From Gnetum montanum (taxonomy: Eukaryota; Streptophyta; Gnetopsida; Gnetales; Gnetaceae), in NCBI GenBank assembly GCA_015680685.1, contig MNCI01025442.1, positions 175,302-227,623 of the forward strand: 52,322 nt of DNA, read 5' to 3'. The number at the start of each line of letters is the position of its first letter. Position 1 is the first letter of the stretch. The translations under genes were made by a program, and so were the position numbers. The notes under the pieces are model-generated. The model was not told the origin of the DNA and searched no databases. It was given only the letters and a program-made list of their open reading frames with translations. This document shows, piece after piece, positions 32,984-44,999 of the stretch.

Positions 32984-34882
32984 TCATTTAAGGCCCTTAG
33001 TTCCTTTTTAAGTTTTTATTTTACACATTTTTGTTTTACAAATTTCTTAAAATTTTCTTGTTTTTGTTTTGCAACATCATTCATACTCTTTCATTTCTTT
33101 GTATGTTTATTCATTTTATTAGGTTCATTACCTAATAAGTGCTCCTAATAATGGTATGAACTGTATTCTATTGGTTGCTAATGTTTGGTTTTTACCTTTG
33201 AGTTATAATGTTGATACTAAGGTATGGTTCTTTTAATATAATAGGCAATGAGTCCACATCATCCATGCATCCATAAATTTCTATGGTCTCTCTTGGCTTG
33301 GAACTGTACAGTCCCTTTCTTTCAATAATAAAACTATAAATGAATTGGTGACTATGCATTTCTCAAACTAAGGAAGGACTCAAGGATTGAAAAAGAGTGT
33401 GACTTCAAGGGGATTTGATGCATTTGTGCTGGCCATTCTCTTGGGTGGTTGGATGTTTTCTTCTTGAGTCTTCCTTACCATTCTAACGTTGCTCCATTAT
33501 TGGGAAGCTAAGCTAATAAAAATAATTATTCTTTGCATAGTGTGGTTCTTACGCAAAAAAAAGAAGAAGAAGAAGAAAAGAAGAGAAAGTGAGAATTCAA
33601 AGCACACCCCTTAGACAAAATAATCATCTGGGCTACAAGCACTAGTTATGGAACTAAAAAAAAACAACATGTTCCCTCTAACTAAGGCTCTTTCTCGCTT
33701 CCTACTTTCTCCTTTTCCGTTTCGTCGAAATGGTGGTGACTCATTGGCAGAAGAATTCTTGCTACTTCCAGTGGATGGATTGGCCAAGTGTATTAATGTG
33801 AAGTCACTGAATGTGGATTGTTTGAGGCTGGATTTGGAATGAGATCTACTAAGTCACATTAACCATTAATACACAAGGGGCTATACACCACCTTGTTCTT
33901 GAAACTCCATTCCATTCTCTTCTTTCCATCCTTCTTTTTTCATTTTTTCACCTCATTGTCAGTTGTATTAATAGTCTATATTTTGGTTGATGCATTGTTT
34001 TCATTTTGGTAAATTCTTGTGGTTAAGACTTTAACTCTTACTTCAAAATGGCATTTTCAGAGCCTATGAGCTATTTGAATGTGGGATTGCCAAGGCATTA
34101 AGGGCATGAGCCTGCTTTGGGGAGGACCCATTGGCATTCCTATTTGGTGCATTAGTTAACTTCTTTCCCTTAAGCATTTTCACAATCACCATTTATTTTG
34201 TTCATTTCCACTTCTGACATTGGCGTTACACTTGTTTCTTTTTCTTCATCTTTCTTATTTCTTATCTTTTTCCATTCTATCGCTACCAGAGGTTCACTCT
34301 TAGTCATGGGTGTCTTGGTCCAATTTTTTCAATTTTCACTTAACCCCTACACCTTGGGTAGTCACCAGTGTTATATCTCCAAAATCTGCATCGGCCATAT
34401 CACAACTTAGCCAATGGACCTTACACCGAGGCAAGGTATCAATTGCATTGTGATTCATTTATCCTTACTAATATAAAATTGTGTTGTGTGTGCAAATGGA
34501 AATCATACACCAATGGATTGGATCTGGAGGGAACACTTGGAATGGACTGGTGTTGGAGTAGTTATGCAAGGAACAAGATCGATGGCGTGGTTATGGATGG
34601 ACAACAGAAGGTGCAATCTTGGCATCGGCAGTAACACATCTTCTTCTTCTTCTTCTTCTCTCTCTCTCTCTCTTCTCTCCCAGCTGCCAAATAAGGTTGG
34701 ATGTCAAATGTACATAGTGTTCACTCTTATAGTCATGAACACTATTGTTCCCATGTATTGTAATGATCATCCGTTCACATGTCACCCCATTCACCATTAG
34801 TGTCATTCAAGTTAATAATCCCATACCTTCCCAATATTTTGTAAGGAACTCAAGGATGAGTTTTCATTTAGTCATGGGGGTA
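32984..34882 (+). other. Non-coding spacer of A before the 3' LTR
   Basis: 1.9 kb without a supported gene. Nearly collinear with the B spacer (41995-43796), and its first ~1.1 kb with those of C and D. It lacks the extra ORF. A block 'CAATGGACCTTACACCGAGGC' to 'AAGGTATCAA' may be a remnant of the region before the extra ORF. It ends with GTCATGGGGGTA, the only purine-rich candidate for the polypurine tract. Confidence 0.6.
34639..34678. repeat. (CTT)n-(CT)n microsatellite
   Basis: TTCTTCTTCTTCTTCTTC followed by repeated CT within the A spacer. It is short in B at the same place, so it expanded in this copy or contracted in B. Confidence 0.8.
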
Positions 34883-35141
34883 TGATGAGCCGCGATATCA
34901 TGTCTGCCCCCGCGATATCACACATACATGATATTGTGGCCCACCGCAATCTCTATAAATAAGAGGCGGCTTTCCCTATTTTAGGTACTTAGACATAGAC
35001 CCTTAGCCAAACTATAGTAGTTTTACAATTCCAGAGTTAGAATAATTTCCATGTGCCTGCAGTAGGAGTCTTAAAGTGAACGAATCTTTATTCGAGCAAA
35101 TTGTACCTAAACACACATTTGTGTACGGTAATAAAGACGAA
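34883..35141 (+). repeat. 3' LTR of element A, first piece
   Basis: TGATGAG to ATAAAGACGAA. It matches the 5' LTR of A from its start to about base 259, where element B is inserted. The last five bases, ACGAA (35137-35141), are duplicated after B at 44459-44463. Confidence 0.9.
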
Positions 35142-35922
35142 TGATGGGATGCGATATCGCATGAGCTGCGATATCACGTCTTCCCCTACGATATCATTGC
35201 CAAATCTATAAATAAGAGGTAGTTCTTCCTTATTTCATCATCTAGATCTAGACCCTTAGCAAAACTCTAGCAATTTTACCTCTCTAGAGATAGAATAATT
35301 TCCATGTGCCCACAATAGGAGCTCCAAAGTGAACGAATCTTTATTCGAGAAATTTTGTACCTGAACGCATAATTTTGTACGGCAATAAAGATGAACTATT
35401 GGATAAAACTTGCAATGCATGGAATAGGCTAAATAGAACTTTAATTATTGTTATTTATTATTCATCATTTAAATGCTTTATTAGTTAATTAAATCTCTCT
35501 CAACCCTTCTCCCATAGTTAAGTGCATTCAATACGACCACTTCGAGCACATGCATTATGCTTGGTAATCCCAGTAACGAATAGTGTTTGGTAATCCCAGA
35601 AGGTTGCATTGGTTCAAGGTGTGAACGACAAGTGGGAACGGATACTGATGCTAGGTTAACTAAGACTTAGTTAGTTAAAGTTAGTTAATTAGTCTCTTCA
35701 CCTTTTCCCTCCTAGCATAGGCGATAAAACATAAAAGATATAAAAATCACATACCTCATACTTACTTAACCATACAACCATGACAAATACAAGTAAGTCT
35801 AGGAAGACAATAAATGATTAACCTTAAGTGTTCCATAAGATGTGTAGGCACTTAGTCTATGAAGTTTGACCAGATCGCACGTGTAACGCTCGTATTTGTA
35901 TGGTTGAGTGTAGGGGTACCTC
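35142..35922 (+). repeat. 5' LTR of element B
   Basis: GCGATATCGC at 35151-35160, further GATATC copies, TATAAATA at 35207-35214, then the shared LTR blocks. The last ~10 bases of the LTR and the PBS fall in the gap that follows. Confidence 0.88.
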
Positions 35923-35936
35923 NNNNNNNNNNNNNN
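35923..35936. other. Assembly gap (14 N) covering the PBS and leader of B
   Basis: By comparison with A, about 270 bases are missing here (LTR end, PBS, leader and first gag codons), so the 14 N are a placeholder and not a measured length. Confidence 0.8.
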
Positions 35937-38050
35937 TGTATATACTCATCCTGATGAGTATATACCCGATTTTACCTTTATCCTCCATTAGTATGAACAA
36001 CTACGTTGGAGAGACTTGCAAGGTAACATAGTGTTACCTCCAGATCGGGCAGTCCCTAACATGCTTCTTCGTGCTCTTGCACAGATAGGCATGACGCAAC
36101 TATACACTGAATACATTGTAGGTGATTTCGACACAAGGGATTACCATCCCACAATAGCACAACATCTAAGGGACTTGCGGTAGGAGAGTTACCATACATC
36201 GTTGAAGGGCAAAGGGGTCTTGCACGTCCTAAGCAAAATTGGAGATGGTGAACCAATTATAACTGGTTCTCCATCAAATAATGTTCTCCCTCCTAACGAT
36301 AGTGAGGAGGTGGGGTATCAAAACCTACATTCCACGATTCAAAATCCTGATTCTAATCCCCATGAGTACCAAGTGTTCACTGAGGGAACAAAAACACATG
36401 ACAAGGACAGGCATTCAGATCGTCATCACAATCGAGGCCGTAGCCACTGAAGAGAAGGTAAGAAACATCGTTATGGTGATGGTTCCTCTTTTTCTTTCCC
36501 TTCATCACATCATTCACCCTCTCCTTCCACATCAGGATGTAGTCACAAAGAGCATAACGGTGAGGATAAGGATAAGAAAAATGAGAGACCTCAATGAGAG
36601 AGTTGAGAGCGAGGACGAGGGCATTCTAGAGAGTTGAGGCGTAGAAGGGAAAATAGGGAACCACGTAGGCATCATAGACGTCATGAGAGAGATGATCATG
36701 ATGAACCCCTACTAGCAACCTGGAGTATGTTAGACATTACAGAGGCAGTTAGAGTACCTACAAGGCATCAAAAGATAGCCGGATCAAGAGATTAGATATG
36801 AATAATATCCCACGCTTTGAAGGGGGATACAACACTAATCCACAGAACTAATTACAGGAATTTCATGATGCCTGCACCTTGCAAAATATTGAAAATGAGT
36901 GGCAGAAGTTAAAGTTGTTCCCTAGGACACTCATAAAATAAGTAGAGAGTTGGTACCGGTCCTTAGAGCTGGAAACCATTAGGAGGTGGAGTACAATGCT
37001 AGAATTGTTTAACGATAAATACCAAATGTACTCCAGAGTGTCCAACTTGCGTAAGTAGATCCAAGGATGGAAGCAAGATACTCACAAACCCATGGATGCT
37101 ACCATGGGCAAATATTATGCATTGTTACATCGTTGCCCGGACCATGGTTATGCACAACGGGATCAACTATGTCATCTCGTAGATGGGCTAAGACATGAAA
37201 CCAGGAGAACCCTTGGGAGATATGCCCAAGGAAGATTATTTGAACTTAGGTTCCAAAAAATTCATCAAATGTTGGAGCAAGTAGCTAAAGAAGAAGGGGA
37301 GCTATAGAAAAGAGAAAGTGCAGAAGAGTACAACCGCGATCCTTTCCTCCGAAAGAGGGGAGTGAGATTCTGTGAGGAAGAGGATGAGTCACCACTGGAA
37401 GAGTTGGTGAATAGAAAAACCTTACTACTTCAGAAATTAACAACGGAAGTGTCGACTAAGGTAGATGAAATATGAAGCTCCTTAGATAGTAAAATTGAAA
37501 CTGTCCTGAAAATTGTAGAGGAGCCTAAGGAGGAACGAAGTAGTGACCATGATAAGAAAAAGCAGAGACATTCAGGCCATGCACATGATAAGGGTAAGGG
37601 AAAAATGACTATCGCCAATGAGATTGTGGACTCTAACACAGACAATGACGATGGATGTGAGATCTACCAGTATGACCATCCTAAGGGATGTTGCCCAATA
37701 ATCTCACATCTACAAGAGTCTGGGGTGTATGCACTCAACCCAAGACTTAATAGACGATAGGCACCCCAAAGGTTACCTTATCCCCAAGGTAAACTGAGGT
37801 AGTTCCACCAACCGTTAACATATTATCCAAGTGGAACTTCATCACAACCTATCAGGCAACATCAGCAGTGGCAACACCCACAGTCATGGGGGATGCCACT
37901 GCCTAGACAACAATACCCTTACTGGCAACCAGACCTGTATGGCTACTACGTGCAGCAACCAATTTCTCCAAGTGACTCTATGGGTCACGCAACCCCACAG
38001 TGTCACTACCCAGTTCAGGAGTATTTTTAGACTCCCTCTCCTAGAAGGAA
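35937..38050 (+). pseudogene. Gag of element B
   Basis: Collinear with A gag: 'DEYIPDFTFIL', 'WRDLQGNIVLPPD', 'DFDTRDYHP', a Ser/His/Arg linker, 'LGRYAQGRL', and a Pro/Gln/Tyr-rich tail. The zinc-knuckle-like motif reads CEIYQYDHPKGC, with its second Cys changed to Tyr. The start is lost in the gap. Stops include TAG for CAG and CGG-type codons. The open piece 37092-37307 has the 'HLVDGLRHETRRTLG' block. Confidence 0.8.
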
Positions 38051-40730
38051 CACTCCACATGCATACCATCCTCCAAATCCATCCACATCTCTTATGCCGG
38101 TAGCTCCACCACCAACCGCTCCAGCAATGCCAAGGGTATTTCCCACTCAACCGCAACAATCCAATGTCACGAGGGCTTCCAATCCTCAATTTTCAATTGG
38201 TCCTCATTATCTTATGCTGAAAAGACCATTCTTCAGAACCAACAATCCAACTAAGCCCTCACCCTCACAAGCGGTTGAACATCTAAACACCTCCATACCA
38301 AATAAGGTTTTGGGACCCCCTTCAAACCAAAAATTGAGCCCAATGCACACAATTATGTTAACACATACTGTTACCGACTGGATTAAGGTAGGCCACCTTC
38401 CCAAGAAATTCTCTGATCTGGGAAGCCCCCTAATTTATCTCCAAGTCATTGGGAACGAACCTCATAAGGCTCTTCTTAACTCAGGCTCCGAAGTCAACTT
38501 AATCTCACAAGAATTGTATAAAACCTGGAACCTGCCTCCACTCAAGAAGAGAAATATTCACTTAGAGCTAGCTGACCAGTCCATCACTATTCCTTTGGGA
38601 CAGGTTGAGGACATTGTTACCACCATGGGTGGTTGGTCATACCCAGCTGATTTCCTGGTGANCATCTAGGAATCCAAAATATTTCCCTAGAAATATCCAA
38701 GAAAAATACTTTTGGAAAGATTAAGAAGAAGAAAGTTCTATGCATCACATATAGTGTAACAGGGTGCCATTATGTGTAGAAATCATGGGTGATGCGAAGT
38801 TTAACATTGCCTATATGCAATCGGTGTGCATAAGACATTGACATACAAAAGTGCCTATATGCAATAGCCACATGACAAGAAAACACCTAGTGGCTTATGG
38901 CTGATCAAGAAAGCAACTTGATAACATGCATGGAACTAACTGAGGGGATAACTAGTGCTTACATTGAAAGCACAGACACACTAGAGTAAGTTCGTCGCCA
39001 ACTTCTAGCCTCTAACTTCAAAAACATTACTTGGGGAAAGTTGGAGATTCTTGAGGAATTTAGACAAGAGCCCCTAGATCTAAAACCATTGCCCACCGAT
39101 TTGGAATACATAACCCTTGAAAATGGAAAACCAGTAATTATCAATGCAAAACTTGTCCCCAAGCAAAAGGAAAGCCTATTGAAAGTAATAAATAAATGGT
39201 CAAAAGCCGTTGCCTAGTCATATCCTAAGTTAATCGAAATAGACCCTAGGATATGCCAGCATAGGATTTATACAGACCCCTCCATGAAGTCTCGAAAACA
39301 ACCACAGAGATGATTGAACCCGAAATTGAAACAAGTAGTAAAAGAAAAGATAGAACAACTCCTCAAGGCCGGGTTCATATATCCCATTGCTAATAGTGAA
39401 TGGGTTAGTCCTCTAGTAATCGTGCCTAAGAAGGGAGGCAAATAGAGGGTGTGTATAGATTTTAGGCTATTGAACATGACAACATTCAAAGATCATTTCC
39501 CGTTGCCATTCGTTGACCAAGTCTTAGACACGATAGTGGGGCATCGCTATTATAGTTTTTTGGATGGGTATAGTGGATATAATCAAATACAAATAGCACC
39601 AGAAGATCAAGCCAAAACAACGTTCACCAGTCCCTAGGGAACGTTTGCATATAAAAAAATGTCATTTGGCTTGTGCAATGCTCCTGCCACGTTTCAACAT
39701 TTAGTCTTAAGAATATTTCAACAGCAAATAGGGAATGGAGTGGAAGTATTTATGGATGACTTCTCCACTTATGGGACAAGCTTTGATCAAGCCCTGGACC
39801 GATTAGAGCAAGTGCTAAAATGATGCATTGAAACCAACCTGAAGCTCAACTAGTAGAAAAGCCACTTGATGGTTCAAGAGGGCGTAGTATTGGGGCATAA
39901 GATTTCATAGTCAAGAATAGAGGTGGACCCGGAAAAGGTTAAAGTCATCCAAGGAATCACCTGACAACCAGAAACTGTCAAACACATTCGGTCATTCCTT
40001 GGACACACTGGCTACTATAGGAGATTCATCGAGAACTTCTTCAAAATTGCCAAACTGTTGGTGGAATTAATGAAGAAGGATGTACCATTCGAATGGACCA
40101 GTGAATGTGAATGAGCATTCCAAACTCTAAAACAGAGGCTTGTGGAAACTCCCATTCTACAAGCCCCTGATTAGTCCAGACCATTCCATATCATGACTGA
40201 CGCATCTAATTATGCCTTAGGAGCCGTATTGACATAGTTAGATGAAAAAAATGCCCTTATTATATCCACTATGTAAGTAAGAGTATCATCAGTGCACAAC
40301 TCAACTACACAACTATGGAAAAGGAATTAATAGTTGTAGTGTTTGCACTGGACAAATTTAGGCACTATGTGTTAGGCTACAAAGTGTATATTCATACGGA
40401 TCATAGTGCAATTAGGTTCCTCATGAATAAGCCAATGGTTAGCCCTTGTATTATACGTTGGTTGGTAATCCTTCAGAAGTTCAACTTAACAATTGTAGAC
40501 CAAAAGGGCACCGAGAATATAGTTGCAGATCACTTATCTCTATTGCACTGAGATAGCAAGGAGGACAAATATGTTGTATCTGATCACTTTCTTGAAGAAA
40601 CCCTCTTTGCCAGTGTAGTGAATAACCAACCCATGGGAACAAATTGGTATAGTAGCATTCTTACTTATCTCCTTTCCCAAAAAACACCACAGGGGTTGGA
40701 CTTTAGGAAGAAGCAACAGTTTCTTCATAA
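38051..40730 (+). pseudogene. Protease, reverse transcriptase and RNase H of element B
   Basis: The longest open piece, 38094-38669, holds the end of gag and the protease; the active site reads 'ALLNSGSEVNLIS', Asn where A has Asp. An N at 38662 hides about 75 bases present in A. RT: 'CIDFRLLNMTTF' (39449 onward), 'YYSFLDGYSGYNQI', a stop in place of the Trp seen in A (SP*GTF), 'VFMDDFSTYGTSF' intact. RNase H: 'MTDASNYALGA', 'EKELIVVVFALDKF', 'IHTDHS' and 'NIVADHLS', all well kept. Nonsense codons and frameshifts make it inactive. Confidence 0.88.
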
Positions 40731-41994
40731 AACCAAGTACTTCATGGAAATCAAGGGACAACTCTATAGAGTCTATCCTGATGGCTTGGTTTGATGGTGT
40801 GTACTTGATGAGGATCAATTAAGAGTTCTCAAAGATGCTCATGAGGGTCCTTGTGGGGGCCACTATGCAGGGAGATGAACAGCCATTAAGATCCTGCTTG
40901 TAGGATATTACTGGCCAACACTATTTCGAGATGCCCATCAATTTGTCCAATCCTGTGAGTGCTATCAATGTGATGGTGGAATGACTACTAGAATGGAGGA
41001 TCCGCAACAATGGATTCAACCTTTAGAACCCTTCGACATTTGGGGAATAGATTTTATGGGGCTCATTACACCGATGTCCAATGGGAAAGCTTATATAATT
41101 GTTGCTGTTGACTATGTAACCAAATGGGCTGAAGCAGCTGTTCTAACAAACTGCACATCGTCTACGGCTGCACGATTTGTACAACAACAAATAGTAAACA
41201 GGTTTGGTGTGCCACATGCACTCATCTCTGATAATGGAACACATTTTACGGGTGCAACCTTTCGCAAGTTGATGCAACTCTTAGGGGTTGAACATAAATT
41301 GACCACACCTTATCACCCCCAAGCTAATGGCCAAGTCGAGGTCACTAATCAGGAGATTACGAGAATATTAACAAGAATAATTAGCAAATTTAGGCAAGAT
41401 TGGAGCACGAAACTGAACGATGCTCTTTGGGTGTACCGCTCCACTTGAAAACTCCTCACAGGTTACTCTCCCTACAAGTTAGTACATGGAAAACTTCCAA
41501 AGCTCCCAGTACAAACTGAGCTCCGTACACTATCCATGGCATGTGACCTCCACCTTGACCTCGACCTAGCACAAAAACAAAGATTGGCAACTCTAAACAT
41601 GCTAGACGAGAATAGATTGGTTGCTCTATTATCAAATGAGTTGCACAAGGCACATAATAAACAACATCATGACTTAAGAATTCGAAGGGTTAAGTACCAA
41701 CCAGGATACAAGGTCCTTTACTGGAACCCCATGCATGTACCACAACGTACAAAATTTTAAACATTGTGGAAAAGATCTTACATTATTCATACAACCTTTC
41801 CCTCGAGAGCCATGACAATATACAAGCCTGAAAGCCCTCATAAGAGATTATTGGTCAATGTGCAACAAACCAAACCCTTCCATGAACCAAGAACAGCCAA
41901 TGCAAATTACACCTCTAATAATGGAAAACCATGCTCCTTATTTCGGATCTCTCCTTTGCAATTCAGTCATGGGGGAGATGGCCACATGTGCTAA
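40731..41994 (+). pseudogene. Integrase of element B
   Basis: The open piece 40981-41448 keeps all three catalytic acidic residues: 'WGIDFMG', 'ISDNGTHF' and 'NGQVEVTNQE'. The zinc-binding region lies upstream (near 40840-40970) with a stop. The frame is broken at 41446-41448, TGA where A has TGG. The C-terminal block continues at 41536-41760, with the end 'GDGHMC' at 41994. This is the best preserved integrase core in the window. Confidence 0.88.
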
Positions 41995-43796
41995 TAAATT
42001 TAGGCCCTTAGTTCTTTTTAAGTTTTTGTTTTACACATTTTTGTTTTACATGTTTTTGTTTTGCACATTTTTGTTTTACAAATTTCTTTAACTTTTTTTG
42101 TTTTTGTTTTACAACATCATTTATATCTTTTTCATTTCTTTGTGTGTGTGTGTGTGTGCGTTATCCATTTTATTAAAGTTTGTCATTTAATAAGTGCTAT
42201 TAATGATGGTATGAACTGTTTCTATTGATTGCTAATGTTTGGATTTTACCTTTAAAATTATGATGTTGATACTAAGGTATGGTTCTTTTGATATGACAGG
42301 CAATGAGTCCACTTCATCCATACATCCACAAATTTCTATGGTCTCTCTTGGCTTGGAACTATACAATCCCTTTCTCAATAATAAGAACTATAACGAATTG
42401 GTGACTAGGCATTTCTCAAACTAAGGACTCAAGGATTGAAAAGGGTGTAACTTCAAGGGAACTTGATGCATTTGTGTTGGCCATTCTCTTGGGTGCTTAG
42501 ATTTTTTCTTCTTGAGTTTTCCTTCCCATTTCAACATTGCTCCATTATCGGGAAGCTAAGTTAATAAAAATAACAAAGTCTTTGCATGGTGTGATTCTTA
42601 TGTATAAACACACAGAAAAACAAACAGTGAGAATTCAAAGCACATCCCTTAGATGACGAATAATCATTTGGGCTACAAGCACTAGTTATGGAACTAAAAT
42701 AACATGTTCCCTCTAACTAAGGCCCTTTTCGCTTCCCATTCTCTCCTCCTTCATTTCGTCAGAATGGTGGTGGCTCTTTGGTGAAGGCATTCTTCTTACT
42801 TCAAGTGGATGGACTGGCCGAATGCATTAATGCGAAGTCACTGGATGTCGTTTGTTTGAGGTTGGACTTGGAATGGGATCTACTAAGTCACGTTAATCAT
42901 TAAATACACAAGGGGCTGTACACCACCTTGTTCTTGGGATTCCATTCCATTCTCTTCTCTCCATCCTCCTCTCCATTGTTCACCTCATTGCCAGTTGTAT
43001 CATTAGTGTATATTTTAGTTGATACATTGTTTTCTTGTTGGTAAATTCTTGTGGTTAAGACTTTAACTCTTGTTCAAATGACATTCCTAGAGCCTACGGA
43101 CTCTTTGAATGTGGGTTTGTCAAGGCATTAAGGGCATGAGCCTGCTTTGGGGAGGACCCACTGGCATTCCTATTTGATACACCAGTTAAATTCTTTCCCT
43201 TCAAATTTTTGCATTCCACTCTATTTTGTTCATTTCCATATTGACATCCATTTCATCGATGTTACCCAATTTTTTTTTATTTTCTCCTAGCCCCTACACC
43301 TTCGGTAGTCACCACTATTATATCTCTAGACTCGTATCAGCCATACCACAACTTAGCCAATGGACCTTTCACCGAAGCAAGGTATCAACTACATTGTGAT
43401 TCATTTACCCTTGCTAATATAAAGACTATGTTGTGTGTGTAGATGAAAATCATGTAACAATGGATTGGATCTAGAGGAAACACTTGGAATGGATCGGTGT
43501 TGAAGCAACTATGCAAGGAACGAGATGGATGGCGTGCTTATGGATAAACAACGAAAGGTGCAATCTTGGCATTGGCAACATTAGACTTCTTCTCTCTTCT
43601 CTCTCAACTACCAAATAAGGCCTAATGTCAAATGTATAAGGTGTTCACTCTTGTTGTTGTGAACACTAGTTTTGTCATGTTTTGTAATGATGATCCATTC
43701 ACATGTCATCCCATTCACCATTAGTTCCATTCAAGTCAATAATCTCATACCTTCCCAATATTTTGTAAGGAACTCGAGGATTCGGTCATGGGGGTA
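41995..43796 (+). other. Non-coding spacer of B before the 3' LTR
   Basis: Collinear with the A spacer, with no gene. It contains a four-fold TTTTTGTTTTACACA-type array (42018-42082), expanded compared with A, and a (GT)n run at 42141-42158. It ends GGTCATGGGGGTA before the LTR. Confidence 0.65.
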
Positions 43797-44458
43797 TGAT
43801 GGAACGTGATATAGCATGGGCTATGATATCACATACGCAATATTGTGTCCACCGCGATATCGCATCCTCTGCAATATCGCGTCTTCCCCTACGATATCCC
43901 ATACACGATATCGCAACGCGTTGCCAAATCTATAAATAAGAGGCGACTCTCCCTTGTTTCATCATCTAGATCTAGACCCTTAGCAAAACTCTGGCAGTTT
44001 TACCTCTCCAGAGATAAAATAATTTCCATGTGCCCGCAGTAGAAGCTCCAAAGTGAATGGATCTTTATTCGAGCAATTTTGTACATGAACGCACAATTGT
44101 GTACGGTAATAAAGACAAACTATTGGATAAACCTTGCAGTGCATGGAATAGGCTAAATAGGACTTTAATTATTGTTATTTATTGTTTCATCATTTAAATG
44201 CTTTATTAGTTAATTAAATCTCTCTCAACCCTTCTCCCATAGTTAAGTGCATTCAGTATGACCACTTCGAGCACGTGCGTTACGCTTGGTAATCCTAGTA
44301 ACGAATAGCGTTTGGTAATCCCAGAAGGTTGCATTGGTTTAGGGTGTGAACGGCAAGTGGGAACGGATACTGATGCTAGATTAATTAATACTTAGTCAGT
44401 TAAAGTTAGTTAATTAGTCTCTTCACCTTTTCCCTCNGGGGTACCTCACCACTCATCA
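43797..44458 (+). repeat. 3' LTR of element B
   Basis: TGATGGAACG to CTCATCA. GCGATATCGC is at 43854-43863 among several decayed copies, and TATAAATA at 43931-43938. A single N at 44437 stands for about 205 bases present in the 5' LTR, so the apparent length of 662 is too short. Confidence 0.88.
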
Positions 44459-44463
44459 ACGAA

Positions 44464-44994
44464 CTTTATGATAAACCTTGCAGCATATGGACTAAGCTAA
44501 ATAGTAATTAATTATTGTTGAATGTTTAAATGCTTTCCTAGTTAATTAATCTCTCTCAACCCTTGACTCTCCTAGTTAGGTACAGTTAGTATGACTGCTT
44601 CGAGCACGTGTGCAACGCTTGGTAACCTAGTAACCAATAGCATTTGGTAATCCCAGCAGCGTTGCACTGGTTCAGGGTGTGTGCGGCAAGTGGGAACGAA
44701 TACTGGTGTTAGGACAATTAAAAATTAGATAGTAAATAGCTAATGAAAGTTAGTCACTTAGTTCTCTTCACCTTCCCTATTAGCATAAGACATTAAAAAG
44801 ATAAAAGATATAAAAATCATATACCTCAAGCTTACTTAACCATACAAACATGACAATACAAATAAGCTTGGGAAGACAACGATTGATTAACCTTAAGTGT
44901 TCCATTAAGCACTTAGTCCTTGGAGTTCGATCGGATCGCGCGTGAGACGCTCATATTCGTATGGTTGAATGTAGGGGTACCTCGCCACTCATCA
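44464..44994 (+). repeat. 3' LTR of element A, second piece
   Basis: It continues the LTR after the B insertion ('CTTTATGATAAACCTTGCA') and ends CGCCACTCATCA at 44994. It is followed by TAGAT, the right target duplication of A (44995-44999). It matches the 5' LTR from about base 260 to the end. Confidence 0.9.
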
Positions 44995-44999
44995 TAGAT

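Larger units (their letters stand above)
35142..44458 (+). mobile_element. Athila-like retrotransposon B, nested in the 3' LTR of A
   Basis: TGATGGGATG (35142) to CTCATCA (44458), flanked by ACGAA on both sides. Order: 5' LTR, assembly gap, gag, PR-RT-RH, INT, spacer, 3' LTR, in the same orientation as A. It is a different LTR subfamily from A (leader with 'CATCTAGATCTAGACCC'). It is younger than A by position. Assembly gaps at 35923-35936, 38662 and 44437 hide sequence. Confidence 0.92.
25800..44994 (+). mobile_element. Athila-like retrotransposon A, carrying nested element B
   Basis: The 5' LTR is 25800-26592, internal region 26593-34882, and the 3' LTR is in two pieces (34883-35141 and 44464-44994) separated by element B. 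It is flanked by TAGAT on both sides, so both ends are the original ones. Without B it would be about 9.9 kb. Order: PBS(tRNA-Asp)-gag-PR-RT-RH-INT-spacer-LTR. Unlike C and D it has no extra ORF. It is inserted in Helitron H2 or its flank. Confidence 0.9.

Noticed and set aside
34591-34806. Arg-rich minus-strand frame
   Set aside because: The Arg run is produced by the (CTT)n/(CT)n microsatellite.
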